Source: an uncultured Oscillospiraceae bacterium
GTDB lineage: Bacteria; Bacillota; Clostridia; Oscillospirales; Ruminococcaceae
Assembly: GCA_910587335.1 (NCBI GenBank)
Contig: CAJUMG010000002.1
Span: 91,505-155,504 of the forward strand
Reading direction: 5' to 3'
DNA: 64,000 nucleotides
Both the position numbers and the translations under genes were made by a program. Shown piece by piece: positions 51,650-60,219 of the stretch (positions are counted from its first letter, which is position 1; every line of letters starts with the position of its first letter). The notes beneath the pieces are model-generated. The model ran no database searches, had not been told where the DNA came from, and saw only the letters and a program-made list of their open reading frames with translations.

Positions 51650-52780
51650 ATGGCGGATCTTTTTAGCAACGTCATGCAAATTCAGTGGCAGATGGTTGTC
51701 ATGTGGGCCATCGGCGGCCTTTTGATCTGGCTGGCAATCAAAAAGGAAATGGAGCCGACCCTTCTGTTGCCCATGGGCTTTGGCGCGATTTTGGTCAACC
51801 TCCCCTTTTCCGGAGCGGTGGACCAAACCTATCCCACCGGCGTGGAGCACGGCCCCATCGACGTGCTGTTTAACGCCGGCATCGCCAATGAGCTGTTCCC
51901 TCTTTTGCTGTTTATCGGCATCGGCGCCATGATTGATTTCGGTCCCTTGCTGGCCAATCCCAAAATGATGCTCTTTGGCGCGGCGGCCCAGTTCGGCATC
52001 TTCTTCACCCTGAGTCTGGCGCGCTTTCTGGGCTTTTCGCTGGAGGACGCCGCTTCTATCGCGATTATCGGTGCGGCGGACGGTCCCACCTCTATTTTCG
52101 TTTCCCAGTATTTTAACTCCAACTATATCGGCGCGATTATTGTGGCCGCCTATTCTTATATGGCGCTGGTCCCCATCGTGCAGCCTGCGGTCATCAAGCT
52201 GATCACCACCAAAAAGGAACGGCAAATCAGGATGGATTACGCCCCCTCGGCGGTTTCCAAGCCGGTGCGCATCCTGTTCCCTGTTCTCATCACCGCAATC
52301 GCCGGCATTATTGCTCCCCGCTCGGTAGCGCTGGTCGGCTTTTTAATGTTCGGAAACCTTATTCGGGAATGCGGCGTGCTGGGCAGTCTTTCCCAGTCGG
52401 CTCAAAAAGAGCTGGCTAACCTGATCACCTTGCTTTTGGGCCTCACCGTCTCGACCAAAATGCAGTGGCAGGCATTTTTGAACCCCCAAACCCTGATGAT
52501 TATGGGCCTGGGGCTGATCGCCTTTATCTTTGACACGGCTGGCGGCGTGCTGTTTGCAAAATTTTTAAACCTCTTTACCAAAAAAAAGATCAACCCCATG
52601 GTTGGTGCAGCAGGTATTTCCGCCTTCCCTATGTCCTCTCGGGTGGTGCATAAAATGGGCCTGGCAGAGGATCCCAGCAACTTTTTGCTGATGCACGCGG
52701 CAGCGGCCAACGTCTCCGGCCAGATCGCTTCGGTCATCGCCGGCGGACTGGTCATTACCCTGATTACCAACGCGCTATAA
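51650..52780 (+). CDS. OadB-like sodium-translocating decarboxylase beta subunit (orphan)
   Basis: 376 residues, highly hydrophobic, about ten or more membrane segments. IGAADGPTSIFVSQYF contains the Asp equivalent of the essential OadB Asp203, and MHAAAANVSGQIASVIAGG the Asn/Ser pair of the second Na+ site, so the ion path looks intact. In oxaloacetate, methylmalonyl-CoA and glutaconyl-CoA decarboxylases this subunit couples carboxybiotin decarboxylation to Na+ export. No alpha (carboxyltransferase) or biotin carrier gene lies in the window. It is preceded by the Mn2+-type riboswitch and AAAGGAG, and followed 15 bases later by a small subunit-like gene. Confidence 0.92.
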   Translation: MADLFSNVMQIQWQMVVMWAIGGLLIWLAIKKEMEPTLLLPMGFGAILVNLPFSGAVDQTYPTGVEHGPIDVLFNAGIANELFPLLLFIGIGAMIDFGPLLANPKMMLFGAAAQFGIFFTLSLARFLGFSLEDAASIAIIGAADGPTSIFVSQYFNSNYIGAIIVAAYSYMALVPIVQPAVIKLITTKKERQIRMDYAPSAVSKPVRILFPVLITAIAGIIAPRSVALVGFLMFGNLIRECGVLGSLSQSAQKELANLITLLLGLTVSTKMQWQAFLNPQTLMIMGLGLIAFIFDTAGGVLFAKFLNLFTKKKINPMVGAAGISAFPMSSRVVHKMGLAEDPSNFLLMHAAAANVSGQIASVIAGGLVITLITNAL

Positions 52781-52795
52781 AGGAGGATTTTTACC

Positions 52796-52933
52796 ATGTT
52801 CGATCTGCAAGCTTTGTTAGACAGCCTGCCCATGATGGGCTATGGCATGTTGGGAATTTTTATCTCGGTAGCAGTTATTATTTTGACGGTTGTTGCCCTG
52901 GGCAAGATTTTTCCGGTGAAAAAAGAGGAGTAA
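52796..52933 (+). CDS. OadG-like single-helix small membrane protein (45 aa)
   Basis: AAAGGAGG precedes the ATG. The product has a short N-terminal helix (MFDLQALLDSL), one membrane helix (about 18-38, LGIFISVAVIILTVVALGKI) and a charged tail PVKKEE. This is the plan of gamma/small subunits of Na+ decarboxylases (OadG, MmdD/E), though those often carry His or Pro/Ala-rich extensions lacking here. Position directly after the beta gene supports a complex. Shorter than most annotated genes, it is easily missed. Confidence 0.75.
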   Translation: MFDLQALLDSLPMMGYGMLGIFISVAVIILTVVALGKIFPVKKEE

Positions 52934-52994
52934 AAACCCCCGAAAAGATCTGTAAAAAGCATGTTTTTTCCCTTAAAAATAGTCTATAAAACAC

Positions 52995-53026
52995 AAAAAA
53001 ACAGCTGGAAAACAGCTGTTTTTTCT
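52995..53026 (+). terminator. Terminator of the oadB-like unit
   Basis: AAAACAGCTG / CAGCTGTTTT with a GAAAA loop and T-run, reading rightward; the leftward gene at 53040 converges here. Confidence 0.88.
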
Positions 53027-53039
53027 TTGTCGCAAAACG

Positions 53040-53831
53040 CTATTGGTCCGCCGATGTACTTTCCCCTTCCTGGTCCGCCGGCGGCGTTTGTATGGAGATG
53101 TATACGCCGTTTTCGCTGTCCCCCTCTAAAGCCAGCTGTAAAATCCGCGCCAGGTTGCCGCCTTTGATCTGGGACGGCAATACCTGTGCTACCGTGATGG
53201 CCGCCCCATCCTTTTCCAGCTGCACCCCGTACGAGGCAAAAGCGTATTCGGCCGTTTCCATCTGGGCATAGACCTGCCCCAGAAGCTGTACCGCCCCATC
53301 CAGGGTGGGAGGGAACTCCGTCCCCTCCAGCATGAGATGATAAACCAGCGCACCCTTTTGAGAAAACTCCATTCCCAGCTGCACCAGCTCGGTGCTGGAC
53401 TTGTCCAACCGGACCACCGGATTGATGGGGGCCGGCCATTCCAGCTCCTCCAGCCGTTTTTGCACCAACTGGGTATAGGTCTGCTCCATCCGGCGGATGG
53501 TGTTTCCTTTTTCACCCACGTCTGTCTCATAACTATCCGACAAAATCTGTCCGTCCTTGACCGATACGGTAAAATACCCATCCTGCTGCAAAGGGTCCTG
53601 CACCAGCGCCTGATACCCGTGAATCGACAGGTTGTAGTCGGCTTTCCCGATCTCCAGGTTCCGGCCCGGATAGGACAGCTGCACATAAGCCTGAATGTCC
53701 CTTTCCGCGGCGGCTGCGGCCCACGGACTGCCAAAGAACCACAAAAGCACCCCTGCCGTTCCGGCGGCCACCGCCAAAAGTAGCAGCAGCCCGACGGTGC
53801 GTTTTACAATTTTGATCGTGTCCTGTTCCAT
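53040..53831 (-). CDS. Membrane-anchored extracytoplasmic protein, unknown
   Basis: 263 residues starting MEQDTIK after AAAGGCGG; a longer upstream frame has no ribosome site. One membrane helix (about 10-33) is followed by an outside domain with two similar-looking halves (KADYNLSIHGYQALVQDP, YFTVSVKDGQILSDSYE; later GTEFPPTLDGAVQLLGQV). The C-terminus is acidic (DQEGESTSADQ). It resembles YfjL-type Firmicute proteins in outline, but I cannot assign a family securely. Confidence 0.6.
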   Translation of the reverse strand: MEQDTIKIVKRTVGLLLLLAVAAGTAGVLLWFFGSPWAAAAAERDIQAYVQLSYPGRNLEIGKADYNLSIHGYQALVQDPLQQDGYFTVSVKDGQILSDSYETDVGEKGNTIRRMEQTYTQLVQKRLEELEWPAPINPVVRLDKSSTELVQLGMEFSQKGALVYHLMLEGTEFPPTLDGAVQLLGQVYAQMETAEYAFASYGVQLEKDGAAITVAQVLPSQIKGGNLARILQLALEGDSENGVYISIQTPPADQEGESTSADQ

Positions 53832-53938
53832 GCTTGTCCGCCTTTCTCGTCCCGTCCTTTCATCAGTATAATATACGAATGGGACGATGTAAAGCACAGG
53901 AATAGACAAAAAGAGACAAAAATTCCAGACAGACAAAT

Positions 53939-53971
53939 CGCCCGCGGAAGAGAAAAGTCTTCCGCGGGCAG
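53939..53971. terminator. Strong hairpin between pepP and the membrane-protein gene
   Basis: CCCGCGGAAGA / TCTTCCGCGGG, perfect 11-bp stem with GAAAAG loop. The following T-rich sequence is better on the rightward strand; leftward it would act as a weak terminator after the peptidase gene. Confidence 0.55.
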
Positions 53972-53994
53972 TTGTATTTTTATTTTGACCGTCA

Positions 53995-55077
53995 TCAACC
54001 GACGATCTGGAAATCCTTGGTGTAGTGATTGAGTACCTCGCAGCCGTTTTTGGTCACGATGACCAGATCTTCAATCCGGACCCCCACCGAATCCGGCAGA
54101 TAAATGCCCGGTTCAATCGAGAAGCACATTCCCTCGACCAAAGGCATTTCGTTGGTCGCCCCGATATCCGGCCACTCATGCACCTCAATCCCGATATTAT
54201 GCCCGGTGCGATGGGTAAAGTACTCGCCATAGCCCGCTTTTTCAATGACACGGCGGGCGGCGGCGTCCACATCACAGGCGCGCACACCGGGTTTTACCGC
54301 CTCGATAGCCGCCAGATTGGCCTCCAGAACAATCTGGTAAACCTTTTTCTGCAATTCGGTGGCGGACTTATAGCAGACGGTCCGGGTCATATCGCTGTAG
54401 TATCCGTTCAGGTTTTTGCCAATGTCAAACAGCACATTGTCCCCAGGCTTTAAAAACACCTCTTTAGAGGGTCCGTGATGGGGAATAGCGCAATATTTGC
54501 CGTAAGCGACGATGCACAGATTCTTCACCGAAGCGCCCTCCGCCGCGAAAAACTCGTTGACCTTTTCGGCCAGGTCCACCTCGGACAGGCCCTCCTGGAT
54601 CGCCTCAATAGATTTGGCCACCACCCGGTCATTCATGGCAGAGGACCGGCGCAGCTTTTCCTGCTCCTCGGCGTCCTTGACCATACGGGTCATATCCACA
54701 AAAACAGAACCGTTGATCACCGGTGCGTCGGGGCGCAACTCCATCATATGGATCAAGAAACGGGCCGGCCATTCCTTGTCCACCCCAAGCGTACCGGGCT
54801 TGACCTCCTTAGCCAGAATCGCCACCGGGTCCTCTGTATCGTGGAAAAAGACGACCTTGGCGCCATCCAGCCGGATATAGTTATGCAGCTGGTTGACCAC
54901 CAGCGTTACCTCTCCGTTCGTGTTCAGGTACAGCGCCAGGCAGCGCTCCCCCGGGTGGACCATTTCACCGGTCAGATAATAAATGGAAATGGGGGAGGTG
55001 ACGATCATCTGATGAACGTCCTTCTCGGCCATTCTTTTTAGCACATTGCCAATACGGGTACGGTTTAGCTGGCTCAT
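53995..55077 (-). CDS. Xaa-Pro aminopeptidase (M24 family)
   Basis: 360 residues from MSQLNRTRIG behind AGGAGAG; over 200 further in-frame upstream codons are not coding-like. There is an N-terminal creatinase-like domain (to about 125) and a C-terminal pita-bread domain with metal ligands in NVLFDIGKNLNGYYSDMTRTV (Asp-Asp), THRTGHNIGIEVHE (His), SIEPGIY (Glu) and RIEDLVIVT (Glu). It removes N-terminal residues preceding proline, probably in peptide use. It is monocistronic or with a short leader. Confidence 0.93.
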   Translation of the reverse strand: MSQLNRTRIGNVLKRMAEKDVHQMIVTSPISIYYLTGEMVHPGERCLALYLNTNGEVTLVVNQLHNYIRLDGAKVVFFHDTEDPVAILAKEVKPGTLGVDKEWPARFLIHMMELRPDAPVINGSVFVDMTRMVKDAEEQEKLRRSSAMNDRVVAKSIEAIQEGLSEVDLAEKVNEFFAAEGASVKNLCIVAYGKYCAIPHHGPSKEVFLKPGDNVLFDIGKNLNGYYSDMTRTVCYKSATELQKKVYQIVLEANLAAIEAVKPGVRACDVDAAARRVIEKAGYGEYFTHRTGHNIGIEVHEWPDIGATNEMPLVEGMCFSIEPGIYLPDSVGVRIEDLVIVTKNGCEVLNHYTKDFQIVG

Positions 55078-55184
55078 TTTCTGCTCTCTCCTAACTCTCT
55101 TTCGGTTTGTTCCGGCTTTTTGGTTCGCCGGAACGAAGCGTTCTTTGCCCTTTTCTTCCATTATAGAAGCGGAAAAAGGAAAAG

Positions 55185-55712
55185 TCAATGGGGATGTTCT
55201 AGGTCGTCCTCTGCCAACCAACACAACAGCGAGGTATCCCGGCCGCCTGTTTCCACCACCCGGCGTCCACAGGTCATAACCCCAAGGCCCTCTTCGTCCC
55301 ACCGGCAGCGGAAGGCATAGCCAATATAGCAAAGACCGTCCCTTTCCACCGGCAGGATGTGGACCTCCTCCAGCCAGATTTCGCCCATCAGGTCCTCGAT
55401 TTCCCGGATGTGGGGCAGGCAGTCCAGGCCAAAATCCTCCTCCACGGCGTCGCTCAATAGCGCCTGCTCCTGCTGGGCAAAAAAGCAGAGAATCCCGCTC
55501 AGGATGGCGACCTTGACCGCCTCCTGATCGGCAAACAGATAGGCCAGCGCTTTTCGGTAGCTCTCGGTCAGCTCCTGCCCCTGGTCGATGCGGTCGCCGC
55601 CAAAATCCAGCCGAATTCGATCGGTTTCCTTCGTCTGCCAGTTTTCCCATGCGGACAGCGAGATCTCTCCTTCCAGCCCGTATTCTCCCGCTGTCAGGCT
55701 CAGCTGTGGCAT
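55185..55712 (-). CDS. Uncharacterised protein, DUF6985-like
   Basis: 175 acidic residues without signal peptide or membrane helix. The C-terminal YAFRCRWDEEGLGVMTCGRRVVETGGRDTSLL matches the DUF6985 pattern (a domain found in proteins of unknown, sometimes immunity-like, function). The start overlaps the end of the upstream oxidoreductase gene by 13 bases, so the two are co-transcribed. Assignment is tentative. Confidence 0.5.
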   Translation of the reverse strand: MPQLSLTAGEYGLEGEISLSAWENWQTKETDRIRLDFGGDRIDQGQELTESYRKALAYLFADQEAVKVAILSGILCFFAQQEQALLSDAVEEDFGLDCLPHIREIEDLMGEIWLEEVHILPVERDGLCYIGYAFRCRWDEEGLGVMTCGRRVVETGGRDTSLLCWLAEDDLEHPH

Positions 55713-56683
55713 GGCTTTTGCTCCCTTGGATTTTCCCGGTCACACAGGTCGAACAGCTCCATACACAAAAGGGTGTCTTTGTGGGGGATTATGTCGCTTT
55801 GCAGCCGCCCTTCCTGCACGTTCTTAACAAAATGCCGGATTTCATACACAAATCCGTTTTCCTCCGGCGGGCAAAACCGCTCGATCTCCTGCCGGTCCGG
55901 GCCGTACAGCACCGCGCCGCCGCCTTTGTGGCCGCCCAAAAGCTGGATGCTGCCCCGGTCGCCGCAGAACCAGGCGGTCTCCGGCGCCACCGCCTGAAAG
56001 CTCACCTGGGTCGAGGCGACGGCATGCTCGAACCGCAACAGCATCCCGACAGTACTGTCGGAGCCGAAGGGAAACCGGGTCGCCATGGTCTTTGCCTCTA
56101 AAAGCGGCTGGTTCACAAGATAAGACAGGATTTCGAAGGCATAGACCCCGATGTCCCGATTGGCGCCGCCGCCCAGCTCCGGCGCGTTGAGCCGGTGGGA
56201 CGGGTCGGAGCCGGACACAAAGCAGAAGTTGTAATTCGCCAGCGCGATCTGTCCGATTCTGCCGCCGTCGATCCATTCCTTGGCCTTCTGCACCGCAGGG
56301 GTAAAGCGGCTCCACATGGCCTCCATGGAGAAGATGCCCTTCTCCTCGGCCTTTTGGAACACCTCTTCTGCCTCCTCTTTGGTGATGGTAAAAGCCTTTT
56401 CGCACAAAAACGGCTTGCCGTATTCCAGGCAAAGGAGCATATTTTCGTAGTGAAAATTGTTGGTAGTGGCGATATATACCCCGTCGATCTCCGGGTCGGC
56501 CAACATCTGGCGGTAATCGCCGTAAGCCTTTGGCACCCCGTTCGCCTGGGCAAAGGCATCCGCCCGCTCCTGGCTTTTGCTGGACACCGCCGCCACCTGC
56601 ACGCCCGAAATCCCACGGACCGCGTCGCAGAACTTCGCCCCGATTTTTGCCGCGCCCATCACGCCAAAACGAAATGTATTCAT
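55700..56683 (-). CDS. Gfo/Idh/MocA family NAD(P)-dependent oxidoreductase
   Basis: 327 residues. FGVMGAAKIGAKFCDAV is the Rossmann dinucleotide loop, IDGVYIATTNNFHYENMLLCLEYGKPFLCEKAFTIT contains the EKP-like (EKA) motif, and LGGGANRDIGVYAFEIL the catalytic Asp/His-type region. It resembles trans-dihydrodiol/xylose dehydrogenase-like members that act on sugars or inositols. The Pro of EKP is Ala here. Substrate unknown. Confidence 0.88.
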   Translation of the reverse strand: MNTFRFGVMGAAKIGAKFCDAVRGISGVQVAAVSSKSQERADAFAQANGVPKAYGDYRQMLADPEIDGVYIATTNNFHYENMLLCLEYGKPFLCEKAFTITKEEAEEVFQKAEEKGIFSMEAMWSRFTPAVQKAKEWIDGGRIGQIALANYNFCFVSGSDPSHRLNAPELGGGANRDIGVYAFEILSYLVNQPLLEAKTMATRFPFGSDSTVGMLLRFEHAVASTQVSFQAVAPETAWFCGDRGSIQLLGGHKGGGAVLYGPDRQEIERFCPPEENGFVYEIRHFVKNVQEGRLQSDIIPHKDTLLCMELFDLCDRENPREQKPCHS

Positions 56684-56869
56684 CCCATTCTCCCTTCCGC
56701 TATCCCGCCTTGCCGCCGGATAGCCTTTACCAAAAGTTTACTCTATTTATCCGCCCATTGCAAGGGAGGTGGGACCCTTCTTTTGCCGGGCGCATAAAAT
56801 AAGCAAGAGAAGGCGGCCCCGCCCAGACGCTGTAAAAAGCCAGGCAGCCGCAGTAGGGAGGCATTTTTC

Positions 56870-57514
56870 ATGCAGTCGTTTTGGCTTTCTTTCCTTCATA
56901 TTTTCCTTTTGTGCGCCGCCGTGTGTATTGACACCTTTGCCGCAGCGTTTGGCTTTGGCGCGGAAAAAATCCGTATTCCCACCCTTTCGGCGCTGGTGCT
57001 TTCCGCCGTATCCGCCGCCGCTTTGGCTCTGGCTATTCTGGCCGGCGGATGGCTGACACCCTTTCTGCCCGCCGGGCTGACCAGGTGGCTTTCCTGTCTG
57101 CTCCTTAGCGGAATGGGTCTTGTCAAGCTGTTCGACAGCGCCCTGAAACGGCTGGTGCGCCGCTTGCCGCAGCCGGGCCGAAAGCTTTCCTTTCGCCTAT
57201 TTCGAATGCGCTTTCTGCTACATATCTGGGCGGACCCTGCCGCCGCGGACGCCGACTGCTCCAGCGTTTTGTCCGCCGCCGAATCGGTGACATTGGCGCT
57301 GGCCTTATCCAGCGATGGACTGGCCGCGGGCTTAGGCGGCGGTTTTTCCGGTCTTTCCCCTTGGGCGGTGTTTTTCTGCGGCGTCTTCACCAACTGGTTT
57401 TGTATCGCCGCAGGAAGTCTGGCCGGACAAAAAGCAGCTGTTCGCACCTCGTCCGACCTGTCCTGGCTAGGGGGCGGCATCCTTTTGATCATGGGACTGC
57501 TGGCGCTGCTGTAA
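56870..57514 (+). CDS. ytaF: YtaF/MntP-like sporulation membrane protein
   Basis: 214 residues with about six membrane helices in two halves separated by a basic loop (KRLVRRLPQPGRKLSFRLFRMRF). CIDTFAAAFGFGAEKI and LALALSSDGLAAGLGGGFSG are the paired D-containing repeats shared by YtaF and the MntP manganese exporters. The mid-region ADPAAADADCSSVLSAAESVTLALAL matches YtaF (sporulation, TIGR02840) better than MntP. A role in spore formation is inferred from the family; metal transport is possible. Confidence 0.75.
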   Translation: MQSFWLSFLHIFLLCAAVCIDTFAAAFGFGAEKIRIPTLSALVLSAVSAAALALAILAGGWLTPFLPAGLTRWLSCLLLSGMGLVKLFDSALKRLVRRLPQPGRKLSFRLFRMRFLLHIWADPAAADADCSSVLSAAESVTLALALSSDGLAAGLGGGFSGLSPWAVFFCGVFTNWFCIAAGSLAGQKAAVRTSSDLSWLGGGILLIMGLLALL

Positions 57515-57592
57515 CCCTTTTTCTATGGTTGGCCCGTCTGATGGAAAGCGATTTCTTTAAAAAGAAAAAACAGATAAAATTCTGTGTTCCCC

Positions 57593-57621
57593 TTGACTTT
57601 CCCCTTTTGGCGTTATACAAT
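57593..57621 (+). promoter_or_regulatory. nrdD promoter
   Basis: TTGACT and TACAAT separated by 17 bases, ending 15 bases before the first NrdR box. Confidence 0.8.
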
Positions 57622-57636
57622 GGAAAACGTTCGCAT

Positions 57637-57692
57637 ACCACAATATATTGTGGTGAGTTTTTGCGTATAACCACATCAATAGTATACAGTGG
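57637..57692 (+). promoter_or_regulatory. NrdR operator (one perfect box, one degenerate)
   Basis: ACCACAATATATTGTGGT (57637-57654) is a perfect palindrome matching the NrdR box. A second half-matching box starts with CCACATCAATAGTATA at 57671, 33 bases on, i.e. about three helical turns as usual for NrdR pairs. NrdR with bound dATP/ATP would block transcription of nrdD. Confidence 0.85.
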
Positions 57693-57788
57693 GGATATTT
57701 TCGACAAAATCCGCCACCGCAGGCTCGGCCTATTTATGGAAAACAAAAGCGCAAAGAAATAGTGAAAAGATGGAAAGGAACCAGCAGC

Positions 57789-60125
57789 ATGATTGAAATG
57801 ATTGTCAAACGGGACGGACGGCAGGTAGCCTTTGATTCGAGCAAGATTACCGACGCCATTTATAAAGCAGCGCAGGTACTCGGCGGCAATGATCGGGAAA
57901 CCGCCGAGGATTTGACCTGCAAGGTTATCGATTATCTGACCGAGCAGCTGCATGAAACCCGGCCGACGGTGGAACAGGTACAGGACGCGGTGGAAAAGAT
58001 TTTGATTGAAAACGGCCATGCCCGCACCGCGAAGGAATTTATCCTCTACCGGGCGGAGCGGACCCGTGTGCGGGACATGAATACCAAGCTCATGCGCATT
58101 TACGAGGATTTGACCTTTAAGCCGGCGGCGGACAACGACATCAAACGGGAAAACGCCAACATCGACGGGGACACCCCCATGGGCACTATGCTCAAATACG
58201 GGTCCGAAGGGTCCAAGCAGTTTTGTGAGATGTATGTGCTGGATCCGGTATTTTCCAAGGCGCATACCGAAGGGGACATCCACATTCACGATCTGGACTT
58301 TTACACCCTGACTACCACCTGCTGCCAGATCGACATTGTCAAGTTGTTCAAAAACGGTTTCTGCACCGGTCACGGTTTTTTACGGGAGCCCAACGATATC
58401 GCCAGCTACTCGGCGCTGGCCTGTATCGCCATCCAGTCCAACCAGAACGACCAGCACGGCGGGCAGAGCATTCCCAATTTTGACTACGGTATGGCGCCCG
58501 GCGTGCGCAAGACCTACCGGCGGGTTTATTCCCGCAATGTGGGCCGTGCGTTAGAATTGTTAGGCGGGTTGGAGGACGGAGAGGCCGCCGCCCGGCAGAT
58601 TGCCCAAGAGGCGGAGAAGCAAAGCGGCCTGTGGCCGGTGCTGGCGGACGACAACGACTATCACCAATACGAAGCACCGGAGCTGGTCCGGTATATCCCG
58701 GAGGAGCTGGTGGAAAAAATTCAGCGATTCGCGGTGAAAAACGCCCAGAAGGAAACCTACCGCTCCACCTTTCAGGCGATGGAGGCGCTGGTACATAACC
58801 TGAACACCATGCACTCCCGCGCCGGCGCGCAGGTGCCGTTTTCCTCCATCAACTATGGTACCGACACTTCGCCGGAAGGCCGGCTGGTGATTGAGTGCAT
58901 CCTGAAGGCGGAGGACGCGGGCCTTGGCAACGGCGAAACGCCCATCTTCCCCATCCATATTTTTAAGGTAAAAGAGGGGATTAACTACAACCCGGAGGAT
59001 CCCAACTATGATTTGTTCAAGCTGGCCTGCCGGGTATCGGCCAAGCGGCTGTTCCCCAACTTTTCTTTCCTGGACGCGCCGTTTAACCTACAGTATTACA
59101 AAGAGGGAGACTATAACACCGAGGTGGCCTACATGGGCTGCCGGACTCGCGTTATGGCCAACCACTATGATCCGAGCCGGGAGGTGACCTGTGGTCGGGG
59201 CAATTTGAGCTTTACCTCTATCAATCTGCCCCGTTTGGCCATAAAGGCCAACGGCAATGTAGATTTCTTCTTTGAGCAGCTGGACCGGATGCTGGATCTA
59301 GTCTGTGAACAGCTGATGGCCCGGTATAAAATTCAGGCGGCGAAAAAGGTCCGCAACTACCCCTTCCTCATGGGGCAGGGAGTTTGGCTGGACGCGGACC
59401 GGCTGAATCCGGACGACGAGGTGGGCGAGGTGCTCAAGCACGGCACCCTCACCGTCGGCTTTATCGGTCTTGCCGAGTGCCTGAAAGCGCTGATCGGTAG
59501 CCATCACGGTGAGTCTCAGGAGGCGCAGAACCTTGGTCTAAATATTGTGGGCTATATGCGCAAACGGATGGACGAAATGAGCGAAAAAACCGGCTTTAAC
59601 TATTCGCTGATTGCCACACCGGCGGAGGGGCTTTCCGGCCGCTTTGTCCGCATTGACAAGCAGAAATTCGGCATCATTCCCGGGGTGACCGACCGGGATT
59701 ACTATACCAACTCCTTCCATGTTCCGGTATATTACGACATCTCCGCCTTTGACAAGATTCGCCTGGAAGCGCCTTACCACAGCATGACCAACGGCGGACA
59801 CATCTCCTACATTGAGATGGATGGGGACCCGTTAAAGAATCTGGACGCCTTTGAAAAGGTGGTTCGGTACATGAAGGAGTCCGGCATTGGCTACGGCTCC
59901 ATCAACCATCCGGTAGACCGGGACCCCTGCTGCGGCTATACCGGTATTATCGACAACGAGTGCCCTGGCTGCGGCCGCCACGAAGGGGACGGCAACGAGG
60001 CGTTTGAGCGAATCCGCCGCATCACCGGCTATCTGGTGGGGACTATGGATTACTGGAACAACGCCAAACGGGCGGAGGAAAGCGACCGGGTAAAGCACGG
60101 CATAGCCCAGCCTGAGCAAATTTAA
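57789..60125 (+). CDS. nrdD: Anaerobic ribonucleoside-triphosphate reductase
   Basis: 778 residues, starting MIEMIVKRDGRQVAFDSSKI after AAAGGA. The N-terminal ATP-cone (about 1-95) is the allosteric activity site. The ten-stranded barrel holds the substrate Cys region (DFYTLTTTCCQID). The C-terminal zinc site (CCGYTGIIDNECPGCGRHEGD) follows, but the glycyl-radical motif RVxGY appears as IRRITGYLVGTMDYWNN, in its usual place. It reduces NTPs to dNTPs without oxygen, with NrdG making the radical. It is controlled by NrdR boxes. Confidence 0.96.
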   Translation: MIEMIVKRDGRQVAFDSSKITDAIYKAAQVLGGNDRETAEDLTCKVIDYLTEQLHETRPTVEQVQDAVEKILIENGHARTAKEFILYRAERTRVRDMNTKLMRIYEDLTFKPAADNDIKRENANIDGDTPMGTMLKYGSEGSKQFCEMYVLDPVFSKAHTEGDIHIHDLDFYTLTTTCCQIDIVKLFKNGFCTGHGFLREPNDIASYSALACIAIQSNQNDQHGGQSIPNFDYGMAPGVRKTYRRVYSRNVGRALELLGGLEDGEAAARQIAQEAEKQSGLWPVLADDNDYHQYEAPELVRYIPEELVEKIQRFAVKNAQKETYRSTFQAMEALVHNLNTMHSRAGAQVPFSSINYGTDTSPEGRLVIECILKAEDAGLGNGETPIFPIHIFKVKEGINYNPEDPNYDLFKLACRVSAKRLFPNFSFLDAPFNLQYYKEGDYNTEVAYMGCRTRVMANHYDPSREVTCGRGNLSFTSINLPRLAIKANGNVDFFFEQLDRMLDLVCEQLMARYKIQAAKKVRNYPFLMGQGVWLDADRLNPDDEVGEVLKHGTLTVGFIGLAECLKALIGSHHGESQEAQNLGLNIVGYMRKRMDEMSEKTGFNYSLIATPAEGLSGRFVRIDKQKFGIIPGVTDRDYYTNSFHVPVYYDISAFDKIRLEAPYHSMTNGGHISYIEMDGDPLKNLDAFEKVVRYMKESGIGYGSINHPVDRDPCCGYTGIIDNECPGCGRHEGDGNEAFERIRRITGYLVGTMDYWNNAKRAEESDRVKHGIAQPEQI

Positions 60126-60150
60126 AGTCGCGGCAAAGGGCGCGGCATAT

Positions 60151-60180
60151 AAAAAGGGCGGACTTTTGTCCGCCCTTTCC
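60151..60180 (+). terminator. Terminator between nrdD and nrdG
   Basis: AAAAAGGGCGGAC / GTCCGCCCTTT with TTTT loop; the following tail TCCCC is T-poor, so it may be a partial terminator that lowers nrdG relative to nrdD. Confidence 0.7.
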
Positions 60181-60219
60181 CCTATAATTCACCACTTTTT
60201 AGAAAGGCTTGTGTGTATC

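Noticed and set aside
55078..55743. In-frame N-terminal extension of the Xaa-Pro aminopeptidase
   Set aside because: The extension is Gly/Arg-rich out-of-frame sequence overlapping the DUF6985-like gene; AGGAGAG before MSQLNRT gives a normal family start.
56870..57514. MntP manganese exporter
   Set aside because: It shares the paired Asp repeats but the spacing, the basic middle loop and the central ADP/AESVTLAL segment fit YtaF better, and no riboswitch precedes it.
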